A DNA stretch of 64,000 nucleotides from contig PBDJ01000041.1 in NCBI GenBank assembly GCA_002717365.1, forward strand, positions 28,216-92,215, read 5' to 3'. The notes beneath the pieces are model-generated. The model was not told where the DNA came from. It did no database searches and saw only the letters and a program-made list of their open reading frames with translations. Shown here in pieces: positions 33,312 to 41,792 of the stretch (positions within the stretch are counted from its first letter, which is position 1; each line of letters begins with the position of its first letter). The stretch comes from Acidimicrobiaceae bacterium (GTDB lineage: Bacteria; Actinomycetota; Acidimicrobiia; Acidimicrobiales; MedAcidi-G1). Position numbers and translations under genes: made by a program.

Positions 33312-34508
33312 ATGGCCTCACACGGAATCCGCGATCAGGTGGCGATCGTAGGTATGGGCTGCACACCGTTTCGCGAGCACTGGGACCGCTCCTTAGACGA
33401 CCTGCTAATCGAGGCCCACGGCCTGGCCCTGGTCTCAGCTGGCATGACCAAGGACGATGTCGACGCCTACTGGTACGGAACTTCGCAGTCCTCGGCATCG
33501 GGCATTTCGCTGGCCACCCCGCTCCGGCTGGACAACCGTCCCGTAACTCGGGTCGAGAACTACTGCGCCACCGGCTCGGAGGCGCTGCGCCAGGCCTGCT
33601 ACGCCGTGGCCTCCGGGGCCTACGACGTAGCGGTGGCCATCGGTGCTGAGAAGGTCAAGGACGGCGGCTACCAAGGGCTCAACGCCTTCCCGATTCCCAC
33701 CGATGGGACCAACCGCACGCTCACCGCGGCGGCCATGTTCAGCCTCATCTTGCCCGCCTACGCCAAGCGGTATGGGGTCGGCGAGGACGATCTACGCCAC
33801 GTGGTGGCGAGGATCGCCGAGAAGAACCACTACAACGGGGCCCGCAACGAGTTGGCTCAGTTCCGCCGGGAGACTTCGGCCGAGGTCATCTGCGAGATGG
33901 CCGCCGTGGCCGGCCGCCTCTCGGTCTTCGACTGCGCCGGAGTGGCCGACGGGGCGGCAGCGGCCGTCGTGGTTTCCGCTGAGCGGGCCACCGACTTCTG
34001 CGATGACCCGCTATACGTGAAGGCCCTGTCGCTGGTGGCCGGCAACGGTTCCGGTCTGGTCGACCCGTCGTTCGACTTCACCACGCTGCCCGAGTGCGCA
34101 GCATCGGCCACCGATGCCTACGCCCAGGCCGGTATCACCGATCCCCGCGCCGAGTTGGCCATGGCCGAGGTCCACGACTGTTTCACGCCCACCGAGCTTG
34201 TCCTCATGGAAGACCTTGGGTTCTGTGACCGAGGCACTGCATGGAGCGAGGTCCTAGACGGGACGTTCGCCCTGGATGGCGAACTACCAGTGAATCCGGA
34301 CGGCGGGTTGAAGAGCTTCGGCCACCCGGTGGGAGCCAGCGGCTTGCGTATGCACTATGAGGCGTGGTTGCAACTTCGGGGGCGGGCACCTGAAGAGCGG
34401 AGGATCGGCACGCTGGGTGACCGCAGCCGCGCCCTTGTGCACAACCTCGGGGGTTACCCAGGCGAAATGGTGTCCTTCGTGAGCATTGTTGGCACCGAGA
34501 AGGATTAA
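33312..34508 (+). CDS. Thiolase-family protein (lipid-transfer/Ltp2-like)
   Basis: 398 aa. The nucleophilic Cys is kept in VENYCATGSEALRQACYAV, and the C-terminal GLKSFGHPVGASGLRMHYEA carries the His. The second Cys typical of degradative thiolases (CxG near the end) is not seen, as in SCPx/Ltp2-type proteins that work with a DUF35 partner. 14 nt after the DUF35 fusion, so a complex is likely; probably cleaves a 3-keto or 3-hydroxy acyl-CoA. Confidence 0.88.
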   Translation: MASHGIRDQVAIVGMGCTPFREHWDRSLDDLLIEAHGLALVSAGMTKDDVDAYWYGTSQSSASGISLATPLRLDNRPVTRVENYCATGSEALRQACYAVASGAYDVAVAIGAEKVKDGGYQGLNAFPIPTDGTNRTLTAAAMFSLILPAYAKRYGVGEDDLRHVVARIAEKNHYNGARNELAQFRRETSAEVICEMAAVAGRLSVFDCAGVADGAAAAVVVSAERATDFCDDPLYVKALSLVAGNGSGLVDPSFDFTTLPECAASATDAYAQAGITDPRAELAMAEVHDCFTPTELVLMEDLGFCDRGTAWSEVLDGTFALDGELPVNPDGGLKSFGHPVGASGLRMHYEAWLQLRGRAPEERRIGTLGDRSRALVHNLGGYPGEMVSFVSIVGTEKD

Positions 34509-34511
34509 CGG

Positions 34512-35219
34512 TTAGGGCGTCAGGGCCAGCCAGGCGCTGAGGACCGCCTCGTCACCGAACACCTCGACGGTCGGTCGGCGGCGTCCCCACACCAGCAGCG
34601 CTAGGTCCGATGCGGTACTCCGTGCCGCAGCATCCCCCTTAGCGTGTTCGTTGCTCACGACCAGTTGGTCATTGAGCGACGAGAGCATCCACTCGCCCTC
34701 GCCGTCGGTTTGGTGCAGGTGGAGGGTCGAGGTCGGGTATCCGCTGATCGGACCCCTCATTCCGTAACGCCAGGCGACGTCGAGGATCTCGTCAACGGCG
34801 TCGCGCGCCAGGTTGGCATCGAACGGCGTGGCCTCACCGACGGCGTTTTCCGCGTCCCACCGGTGCATTGAGTTCTCGTGGGCCATGCGCCGCACCATCC
34901 ACGACACGGTCCGGCCGTCCTCGGGGCACCAGTTCCAGCACGGGGTGTCGGGGTCGGTTTCCGAGAGGAGGGAGATCAGAGCGTCGAGCCGCTCGGCGGC
35001 TGTGGACCCGTCGTCGGCATCGGGTCGGCTGGCCTTCTCGGGCTGGGCGGCGGACACCTGGGTAGCCATGAAGGTCCAGACCGTCCGCAGGTGCTCGGCC
35101 AGGGCGGCGTTGTCCCAGTCGGGGCAGTGCTCGACACGGGCATCCGGGTCCCGCGCCACGGCGGCCAGCAGGGCACACCCTTCTTGTTTGACGGCGGTGA
35201 GTAGCGCGTCGAGCTCCAT
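34512..35219 (-). CDS. Maleylpyruvate isomerase N-terminal domain protein (TIGR03083-like)
   Basis: 235 aa. DinB/MDMPI-type four-helix domain with EHCPDWDNAALAEHLRTVWTF near the N-terminus and MVRRMAHENSMHRWDAENA giving metal-ligand histidines, then an SCP2-like C-terminal half. A second MDMPI-type protein in the window besides 23805. Converges with the thiolase gene, 3 nt between stops. A CAGACT hexamer lies 6 nt before the ATG. Confidence 0.82.
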   Translation of the reverse strand: MELDALLTAVKQEGCALLAAVARDPDARVEHCPDWDNAALAEHLRTVWTFMATQVSAAQPEKASRPDADDGSTAAERLDALISLLSETDPDTPCWNWCPEDGRTVSWMVRRMAHENSMHRWDAENAVGEATPFDANLARDAVDEILDVAWRYGMRGPISGYPTSTLHLHQTDGEGEWMLSSLNDQLVVSNEHAKGDAAARSTASDLALLVWGRRRPTVEVFGDEAVLSAWLALTP

Positions 35220-35246
35220 AGGCGGAGTCTGGCTCGCCGAGCTGGC

Positions 35247-36125
35247 TCAGTCCTCGTCGGGGTGACGTTGGTCCTGGTCGCGAAGGAAGGCCTCCAACTC
35301 AGCGGCCAGGTCGTCGCCCCGCGGCATCAGGTCCTCGGACCGGTCCACCTGGGACTCCAGCCGTCGGACATGCTCGGTCACCTCTTCATCGCCGGCCACC
35401 GCCTGGTCGACCCGCAACTGCCATTCGGCGGCTGGCCCGTCCAGGGCGACATGGGCCGTGTCCACTCCAGTCACCTGTTCGAATCGTCGCAGGAGCGCTC
35501 GGGTGGCCTTCGGGTTGGGAGAGTCCGGCAGGTAGTACGGCACCGAGACCCGGAGGGAGATGGCTGGAACCCCGGCCCGGTCCATGGTGTCGAGCAGCAC
35601 CCCCACCACGCCGGTTGGGCCCTGGTAGGAGGGGTTGTCCAGGCCGAGGCGCTCGGCTAGGTCCCGGTTGGTGGAGCTACCGGTAACTGCCGGGGGTCGG
35701 GAGTGGGGCGACATGCCGCTCATCGACCCGAGGGTTACCACCATCTGGCTCCCTGTTCGGGTGGCTGCCTCCCGCAGGGCCTCGGTGAATGTTCGCCATC
35801 GAAGATGGGGCTCCACGCCGGCCACCAGAACCAGGTCACGTTGGCCCTCCGGGGTTCGGACGGCCAGCACCCGGTTGGCGGCCCACCGGACCCGTCGGAC
35901 TCCGTGGCCATCGAACTCGACGAAAGGTCGCTCTTGGGTGAAATCGAAGAACGTCTCCGGGTCAATCTCACCGATGGTCGAACTATCCAGGCGCTCGACA
36001 AGCCACTCGACTGCCGAGGTGGCCGAGCCAGCGGCGTCGAAGAGGCCGCGGAAGGCCACGACCAGAATGGGTCGGTCCAACCGCGAGACCAGCAGGTCGT
36101 CGGCAGTCCACCGCAACTCGTCCAT
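35247..36125 (-). CDS. PAC2-family protein
   Basis: 292 aa. PAC2 (proteasome assembly chaperone 2-like) fold: PILVVAFRGLFDAAGSATSA, DPETFFDFTQERP, LVLVAGVEPHLRWRTFTEAL, YQGPTGVVGVLLD and the acidic C-terminal region. Such proteins are common in actinobacteria, where function is unsettled. The last 30 residues are charged and probably disordered. Divergent from the MFS gene. Confidence 0.88.
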   Translation of the reverse strand: MDELRWTADDLLVSRLDRPILVVAFRGLFDAAGSATSAVEWLVERLDSSTIGEIDPETFFDFTQERPFVEFDGHGVRRVRWAANRVLAVRTPEGQRDLVLVAGVEPHLRWRTFTEALREAATRTGSQMVVTLGSMSGMSPHSRPPAVTGSSTNRDLAERLGLDNPSYQGPTGVVGVLLDTMDRAGVPAISLRVSVPYYLPDSPNPKATRALLRRFEQVTGVDTAHVALDGPAAEWQLRVDQAVAGDEEVTEHVRRLESQVDRSEDLMPRGDDLAAELEAFLRDQDQRHPDED

Positions 36126-36192
36126 GGCGACAGGTTCGCAGATGGGGTCCCGAAACTGGGGACCCGGTCGGGCTCCCTCCGACAGACCGTGT

Positions 36193-36198
36193 GAGTAT
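36193..36198 (+). promoter_or_regulatory. Putative leaderless -10 element of the MFS gene
   Basis: GAGTAT ends 6 nt before the GTG at 36205; supports this start over a longer frame running through the PAC2 gene. Confidence 0.35.
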
Positions 36199-36204
36199 CC
36201 GGCG

Positions 36205-37413
36205 GTGACATCATCCGAGGACCTCCACCCTCCCTATCGGTGGGTGCTGTTCAGCGGGGTATGTGGGGTCTATTTCGCCTTCGGGGTGGTGGCCATGTCG
36301 GTCCCTCCGCTGGTCGGGGAGGTCCGGGCCGACCTGGGCCTCAGCCGTAGCGCCATGGGCTTGGCTCTCGGGGCGTGGCAACTCGTTTACATCGTGAGCG
36401 CCCCAGTAGGTGGACGGCTGCTAGATCGCCTCGGCGTGCGTCAGGGCATCGTGCTGGGATCCCTAGTGTTGGCGGCCAGCGGGTTCCTACGAGCCTCGGC
36501 TGGAGGACTGGGATCGCTCTGGTTGGCTATCGCCTTGTTTGGCGTGGGAGGCCCCCTTATTTCGGCCGGAGCCCCGAAGGCCGTTGGCCTGTGGTTCACC
36601 GACAAGAGCGAACGCCGCCTAGCCATCGGGGTGTACAGCACCATGCCAGCCATCGGCGGCATGGCCACCCTGGTCCTCTCTAATTCGGTACTCATGCCCC
36701 TCACCGGGTCATGGCGTATGACCATCGTGGTGGAGACGAGTTTGATCGTTTTAGCCCTGGGCGTTTGGTTGGTCGTCTCGGGTCGTGGTCCAGAACCTCC
36801 GGTCAGCCCCGGGCCGTCGGCCGCCGGCTTCGACGACCGAAGCGCCCTGTTGACCAGTCCTGAGGTCCGGATCGTTCTCGTGTTGGGACTCGGTGTGTTC
36901 TTCATCGGTCACGGGCTAGGGGGGTGGATGCCCGAGGCTCTGCGGGAGCACAGCGGCTTCTCACCCATGGCGGCTGCTAACTGGGTTGCCCTGGGTGGCT
37001 TGGTCGGGGTGGTCGCCTCGTTGGTCGTGCCGCAACATACGGACCGCCGGCGTCTGCCCTCGGCCATGGTTGTCCTGCTGGCCGTGGTGGCAGTGGGGAC
37101 TATGGCCGTGGTGGCGTTACCCACTGCGTTGGACCCGATCCCGGTGGTTGCCTCCGGAGTGCGGTCCGCTCTAGTGCCTCTCGTCCTGGTGGCCCTCATG
37201 GAATCGGAATCCGTGGGGCCGACCAACACCGGGGTGGCCTACGGGCTGTGGTTCGCGGTAGCCGAGGTGGGAGGGGTAGCGGGACCCCTCGTGATGGGCT
37301 GGGTGGCCGACACGTCGGCTGGCTTCGGCGGTGCCTTCGTCCTTATGGCCGCAGTGTGTGCAGCCATGGTGCTCCCGGTGTCCCGGCTCCGTCAACTCAC
37401 CAGGGAGGGGTAG
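36205..37413 (+). CDS. Major facilitator superfamily transporter
   Basis: 402 aa, about 12 hydrophobic segments. MFS loop 2-3 signature appears as GGRLLDRLGVRQGIVLGS. Central cytoplasmic loop near residues 190-215. The frame is open upstream to 35635, but that stretch is antisense to the PAC2 gene and not hydrophobic; GTG 36205 is chosen. The sulfatase follows 57 bp downstream, so import or export of a sulfated compound is possible but unproven. Confidence 0.87.
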   Translation: MTSSEDLHPPYRWVLFSGVCGVYFAFGVVAMSVPPLVGEVRADLGLSRSAMGLALGAWQLVYIVSAPVGGRLLDRLGVRQGIVLGSLVLAASGFLRASAGGLGSLWLAIALFGVGGPLISAGAPKAVGLWFTDKSERRLAIGVYSTMPAIGGMATLVLSNSVLMPLTGSWRMTIVVETSLIVLALGVWLVVSGRGPEPPVSPGPSAAGFDDRSALLTSPEVRIVLVLGLGVFFIGHGLGGWMPEALREHSGFSPMAAANWVALGGLVGVVASLVVPQHTDRRRLPSAMVVLLAVVAVGTMAVVALPTALDPIPVVASGVRSALVPLVLVALMESESVGPTNTGVAYGLWFAVAEVGGVAGPLVMGWVADTSAGFGGAFVLMAAVCAAMVLPVSRLRQLTREG

Positions 37414-37470
37414 GTTCGTTTACCACCTGACCGTAGGCCGGGACCGGCTACGGCTGCACCCAGGAGCACG

Positions 37471-39801
37471 ATGACCACCGACGAAACAGCGGCCGACCCG
37501 ACAGCCGCCTACGCCGGATTCTCTGGCGAGATCGGACGGATTATGTCGACCTCAACCCCAGCCTGGCCGCGCCCGCCTACCGCCCCAAACGGTGCCCCGA
37601 ACGTACTGGTCGTTCTGGTGGACGACCTTGGCTACAGCGACGTGGGTTGCTACGGCTCCGAGGTGGATACCCCAAACATCGACCGGTTGGCTGCTGAAGG
37701 CCTGCGTTACACCAACTTTCACGTCAACCCGATGTGCTCACCCACTCGGGCTTCCCTGCTGACCGGCCTGAATCACCACCTGGCCGGCATGGGCACCGTG
37801 TGTCAGATGGATCCCGGCTTTCCCGGCTACGCGGCAACCATCCGAGACGATGCCGTCACCATGGGTGAGGTGCTCCGCGATGCCGGATGGTCCACCCTCA
37901 TGGTCGGCAAGTGGCATCTGTGTCCGGACTCGGAAATCAGCGAAGCTGGTCCCCGAACCGGGTGGCCGTGCCAGAAGGGCTTCGACCGCTTCTACGGGAT
38001 CCTGGACGGCTTTACGAACTTCCACCAGCCCCATCGCCTCTACGAGGACAATCGGGCATTGGACATCGACGACTACCCCGAGGGCTACTACTTCACCGAC
38101 GACCTGACCGACCGTGCCCTAGGAATGGTGCGCGAATTGCGAGACGGCCACCCCAGGAAACCCTGGTTCTTGTATTTCGCCCATGGAGCGGTCCACGCCC
38201 CCCTGCAAGCCAAACCGGCCGACATCGAGAAGTACCGGGGTCGGTACGAAGCGGGCTGGGACGAAGTCCGACGACTCCGCTTTGAACGCCAGAAGGAACT
38301 GGGGATTATGGCCGACGACGTGGTCTTGCCACCCCGGAACACCGAGGAGAACTACGCCGTTCGGGCCTGGGATGAGCTCACGGCGACGGAGAAAGAGGTC
38401 TTCGCCCGCTACCAAGAGATCTTCGCCGGAATGGTCGACAACGTGGACCAGAATCTGGGACGGCTCCGGACAGGCCTAGAAGAGATGGGGGAATGGGAAA
38501 ACACCGTCGTGGTGTTCACCTCCGACAACGGGGGAAGCCGTGAGGGCTTAGACAACGGCACCTCGGCCTACCTTCGCACCCTCATCAGCCAGACCCGACC
38601 CAACCCCTTGGACTCCGTTGAACTGGACCACTCCCGGATGGACCTGATGGGTGGTCCGCAGACCCTGCCCCACTACCCGTCGGGGTGGGCCATGGTGTCG
38701 GGCACCCCGTTCCGCCTCTACAAGATCAACACCCACCAAGGTGGACACCAAGTGCCGTTCATCCTGTCAAAGGGCTCGGGCCTCCCCGGAAGGGGGGGTA
38801 TCCGCCGTCAGTATCAACATGTCACCGACCTCCTGCCCACCGTCCTAGAAATGGCGGGCGTCGACCTGCCCACCGAGCGTGAAGGTCGGCCGGTGCCGCC
38901 TCCCGCCGGGGCCAGCTTCCGGGAATCGCTGGATAATCCAGACGCTGCTAGCACCCACCCTGAGCAGTACTACGAGCAGATGGGCCATCGCGGTATCTAC
39001 CGGGACGGTTGGTCGGCCGTAGTCTGCCGGAAGCCTAGGACACCATTCAGCGAGGAGGAGTGGGAGCTCCACCACCTAGCTGAGGATCCGACAGAGAGTC
39101 GGAACCTCGCCGCCGACCATCCCGACCTGCTGGCCGAGCTGATTGAGGCATGGGAGCAGGCGGCGTGGGCCAACCAGGTGTTTCCCCTCGACGAGGGCAA
39201 CAACCTGAAGTACCTGCTGCGACCCCCATGGAGCACCGAGACAGCCACCGAGGCCCACTTCCTGCCCGGCAGCCCGACCACCGAGCGGTACCGGTCACTG
39301 CAACTCGTCAACTACCGCTCCTTCGAGGTCGAGGTGTCGCTCGAGGTGGCGGCCGATGACCACGGGACGCTGGTGGCCCACGGCGACCAAGGTGGCGGCT
39401 ACGCCCTCTACGTGGTGGACGGGCGTCTCCTACTGGTCTGGAACGGCTACGGCTCGCTAGTGGAGGTGGATGGTGGACCGGTGGCCCCGGGGACCACCTC
39501 GGTGGTGCTGGCCGTGGAGGCGGTCGGGGATCTGGTCGTCCACGCCCAACTCCGGGTGGACGGGGCAGTCACCGGCGGGGTCCGGAACCTTCCGGCCCTG
39601 ACCGCCATGGCGCCTTTCCAGGGCATCGATGTGGGGATCGACCGGCGGTCCCCGGTGTCGTGGGAGATCCGGGAGCGGTTCGGGACCTTCCGGTGGACGG
39701 GGACGCTGCACCGGGTGACTTACCGTCCCGGGGAGTTGGCGCCGGACGCCGGCCCCCGATGGTTGGATGTTTTGCGCGAGGCCGGAACGAAATACGAGTA
39801 G
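37471..39801 (+). CDS. Arylsulfatase (formylglycine-dependent)
   Basis: 776 aa type I sulfatase: NVLVVLVDDLGYSDVG metal site and CSPTRASLLTG, where Cys89 of the CxPxR motif would be turned into formylglycine; GKWHLC follows further on. A C-terminal beta-rich domain (about 620-776) extends the core. No signal peptide, so it probably works in the cytoplasm. AGGAG lies 5 nt before the ATG. With the neighbouring MFS and SulP transporters this suggests use of organic sulfate esters (inference). No sulfatase-maturing gene is in the window. Confidence 0.93.
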   Translation: MTTDETAADPTAAYAGFSGEIGRIMSTSTPAWPRPPTAPNGAPNVLVVLVDDLGYSDVGCYGSEVDTPNIDRLAAEGLRYTNFHVNPMCSPTRASLLTGLNHHLAGMGTVCQMDPGFPGYAATIRDDAVTMGEVLRDAGWSTLMVGKWHLCPDSEISEAGPRTGWPCQKGFDRFYGILDGFTNFHQPHRLYEDNRALDIDDYPEGYYFTDDLTDRALGMVRELRDGHPRKPWFLYFAHGAVHAPLQAKPADIEKYRGRYEAGWDEVRRLRFERQKELGIMADDVVLPPRNTEENYAVRAWDELTATEKEVFARYQEIFAGMVDNVDQNLGRLRTGLEEMGEWENTVVVFTSDNGGSREGLDNGTSAYLRTLISQTRPNPLDSVELDHSRMDLMGGPQTLPHYPSGWAMVSGTPFRLYKINTHQGGHQVPFILSKGSGLPGRGGIRRQYQHVTDLLPTVLEMAGVDLPTEREGRPVPPPAGASFRESLDNPDAASTHPEQYYEQMGHRGIYRDGWSAVVCRKPRTPFSEEEWELHHLAEDPTESRNLAADHPDLLAELIEAWEQAAWANQVFPLDEGNNLKYLLRPPWSTETATEAHFLPGSPTTERYRSLQLVNYRSFEVEVSLEVAADDHGTLVAHGDQGGGYALYVVDGRLLLVWNGYGSLVEVDGGPVAPGTTSVVLAVEAVGDLVVHAQLRVDGAVTGGVRNLPALTAMAPFQGIDVGIDRRSPVSWEIRERFGTFRWTGTLHRVTYRPGELAPDAGPRWLDVLREAGTKYE

Positions 39802-39814
39802 ACGGGAAACCACG

Positions 39815-40435
39815 ATGGATCTAGCCGACCTAGTCGACCCGGCCCACACAGCGTTATGCGTGGTGGAGTGCCAGAACGGGGTGATCGGACCGGAATCAAG
39901 CGTTCCCGCGGTGGCTGCTGCGGTGGCCGACGCCGACCTGCTGGCCCGTCTCGGAGCCCTGGCAGCCGTTGCCCGGTCAGTCGGAGTCCGGGTTGTGCAC
40001 TGCACTTTCCGGTCCCGGGCTGACCTATGGGGCGGGAATCGAAACTCTCGGCTGTTCGCAGCCGCTCGGAAGTCCGATGTCCAGCAGGTTGAGGGGACGA
40101 CGGCCGTGGAACCGGCAGCCGAGCTGGGGTTCGACGTCAACGTGGACGTGGTGGTGCCCCGGTCCCACGGCCTATCGGCAGCATCGGGAACCCAGCTGAT
40201 TCCCTTCTTCCGCAACGAGTCGGTGGCCTCCGTGGTGGTCGTCGGAGTATCGCTGAACGTGGCTATCCCTAACACCGTGTTCGACCTGGTCAACGCGGGG
40301 TTTCAGGTCGTGGTTCCCACCGACGGCTCTGTGGCCGCTGACGCTGATTACGGCCATCAGGTCCTCGAGCACACGCTGGCCCACGTCTCTACCTTGACCG
40401 ATGTGGCGGCCCTGACCGGGGTCTGGCAGCGCTGA
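39815..40435 (+). CDS. Isochorismatase-fold protein with altered catalytic residues
   Basis: 206 aa, cysteine-hydrolase/isochorismatase fold. The catalytic triad Asp-Lys-Cys is not conserved: ALCVVECQNG has Glu for Asp, the lysine region reads VVPRSHGLSA, and the usual Cys position in GVSLNVAIPNTVFD is Ala. The fold is intact and the frame is whole. It may be a non-hydrolytic member or use other chemistry. 13 nt after the sulfatase gene; converges with SulP. Confidence 0.8.
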   Translation: MDLADLVDPAHTALCVVECQNGVIGPESSVPAVAAAVADADLLARLGALAAVARSVGVRVVHCTFRSRADLWGGNRNSRLFAAARKSDVQQVEGTTAVEPAAELGFDVNVDVVVPRSHGLSAASGTQLIPFFRNESVASVVVVGVSLNVAIPNTVFDLVNAGFQVVVPTDGSVAADADYGHQVLEHTLAHVSTLTDVAALTGVWQR

Positions 40436-40446
40436 GGGAGACTGGC

Positions 40447-41688
40447 TCAGCCGGTGCGGCGCCTCCGCACTCCGACAGCCAGCGAGAGCAGGATCCCCAC
40501 CAGGACACCCTGCTCCACCCGAGGGGCTAGGGCCAGGGTGGCGGCGAATGTCACCCAGGCCACCAGGGCGTCGCTGGTCGAGTTCCGGACCATCCCCACC
40601 AGTTCCATCGGTCTGACCAGGCCGACCACGGCGGCGATGACCACACCGCCCAGCGTGGCTTGTGGCAAGGGGGCTAGGACGTCGGCGAAGGGCAGGAAGA
40701 CCAGGACGGTCACCCCGGTGACTAGGCCCGACCACCGGGTCCGGGCGCCGGCCAGACGGTTCAGCGAGGACCGGCTGAACGACCCACCCACCGGGAAGGA
40801 GCCTGAGAAGGCGGCGACCACGTTGGCTACCCCCTGGCTCACGAACTCCCGGCTGGCGCTCCACTTCTGGCCCTCTGCATCGGCGAACACCCGGGCGATG
40901 GATGCCGGCTCGGCGTAGCCGACCAGAGCGATGAGGATCCCTCCCACCAGTAGTGATCCTGTCGATCCCCACGGGAGGTCGAGGGACAGGTCGGGTAGGC
41001 CAGTGGGGACGTCGCCCACCACCGGGCCCCCGTAGTCGGCCAGCCGGCTGACCAGGATGCCGCCCCCCACGGCTAGCAGCGCACCGGGGAACAGCCGGTG
41101 GATAGCTCGGCGGCCGGCCAGCACCAGCAGCACCGTCACCACGGCGATGGCCAGGGTTGTCGCCTCCCACCGGTCCGGGTGGCCGAGAGACCAGCCGGCC
41201 CGCCAGAGCACTCCACCCTCCGGGGCGATTACGCCGAAGGCCTTCGGGAGTTGGGAGGCCAGGATCAGGATGGCTGCCGCTGACGTGAAACCCGTGACCA
41301 CGGGGTCACGCATCAGGTAAGTCACGACCCCCAGGCGGAGGAGCCCCAGGACCAACCGGACTACTCCGACCAGCAGGGCTAGCAGGGCGGCCAAGGCCAC
41401 GTAGTTGGCCGTACCCACCTCGGCCAGGCCGGCCAGGGCGCCGAAAGTCAGGAGGCTGGTCAGGGCCACCGGCCCGGTCTGGAGGTAGGGCGAAGAGGCG
41501 AAGAAGGCGGCCAGAATTGGGGGAAGGGCCGAGGCGAAGAGGCCCAGGTGGGGGGGAAGCCCAGCCAACTCGGCGTAGGCCATGGACTGGGGTACCAGCA
41601 CCATGGCCACGCTCAGCCCGGCCAGGAGATCGGCCGGAACTGGGCGGTTCGGGGGGGCGGACGGTCCGCCGGTCCGGTTGTCGGGCAC
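40447..41688 (-). CDS. SulP-family anion (sulfate) transporter without STAS domain
   Basis: 413 aa with 10-12 membrane helices. SulP signature VPADLLAGLSVAMVLVPQSMAYAELAGL at the start and LRDPVVTGF-like block (YLMRDPVVTGFTSAAAI). The protein ends after the transmembrane core (RRRRTG), so the cytoplasmic STAS domain of most SulP proteins is absent. GTG start preceded by TAGGGT with 6-nt spacing on the minus strand. Sulfate, bicarbonate and dicarboxylates are all family substrates. Confidence 0.9.
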   Translation of the reverse strand: MPDNRTGGPSAPPNRPVPADLLAGLSVAMVLVPQSMAYAELAGLPPHLGLFASALPPILAAFFASSPYLQTGPVALTSLLTFGALAGLAEVGTANYVALAALLALLVGVVRLVLGLLRLGVVTYLMRDPVVTGFTSAAAILILASQLPKAFGVIAPEGGVLWRAGWSLGHPDRWEATTLAIAVVTVLLVLAGRRAIHRLFPGALLAVGGGILVSRLADYGGPVVGDVPTGLPDLSLDLPWGSTGSLLVGGILIALVGYAEPASIARVFADAEGQKWSASREFVSQGVANVVAAFSGSFPVGGSFSRSSLNRLAGARTRWSGLVTGVTVLVFLPFADVLAPLPQATLGGVVIAAVVGLVRPMELVGMVRNSTSDALVAWVTFAATLALAPRVEQGVLVGILLSLAVGVRRRRTG

Positions 41689-41694
41689 CCTTGC

Positions 41695-41700
41695 ACCCTA
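41695..41700 (-). promoter_or_regulatory. Putative leaderless -10 element of the SulP gene
   Basis: TAGGGT on the minus strand, 6 nt before the GTG at 41688. Confidence 0.45.
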
Positions 41701-41753
41701 CGGGGCGCCTCTAGGTTGCCGCCCACCACGGGGACCGGTCCGGTGTCGATCGG

Positions 41754-41759
41754 TAGCCT
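41754..41759 (+). promoter_or_regulatory. Putative leaderless -10 element before the NUDIX leader ORF
   Basis: TAGCCT ends 6 nt before an ATG at 41766, identical in layout to the rpiB promoter. Confidence 0.45.
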
Positions 41760-41765
41760 CGCTGT

Positions 41766-41792
41766 ATGGCGGTCAAAGGGCACGACGTATGA
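41766..41792 (+). CDS. Possible 8-codon leader peptide upstream of the NUDIX gene
   Basis: ATG to TGA encodes MAVKGHDV. Its start is placed 6 nt after a TAGCCT hexamer as for other leaderless genes, and its stop overlaps the NUDIX start (ATGA). It could bring ribosomes to the NUDIX start, which lacks a ribosome binding site. Too short for coding evidence; inferred from spacing only. Confidence 0.35.
   Translation: MAVKGHDV

Noticed and set aside
35635..36204. 190-residue N-terminal extension of the MFS protein
   Set aside because: It is antisense to the PAC2 gene, is basic and non-hydrophobic, and has no place in the MFS fold.
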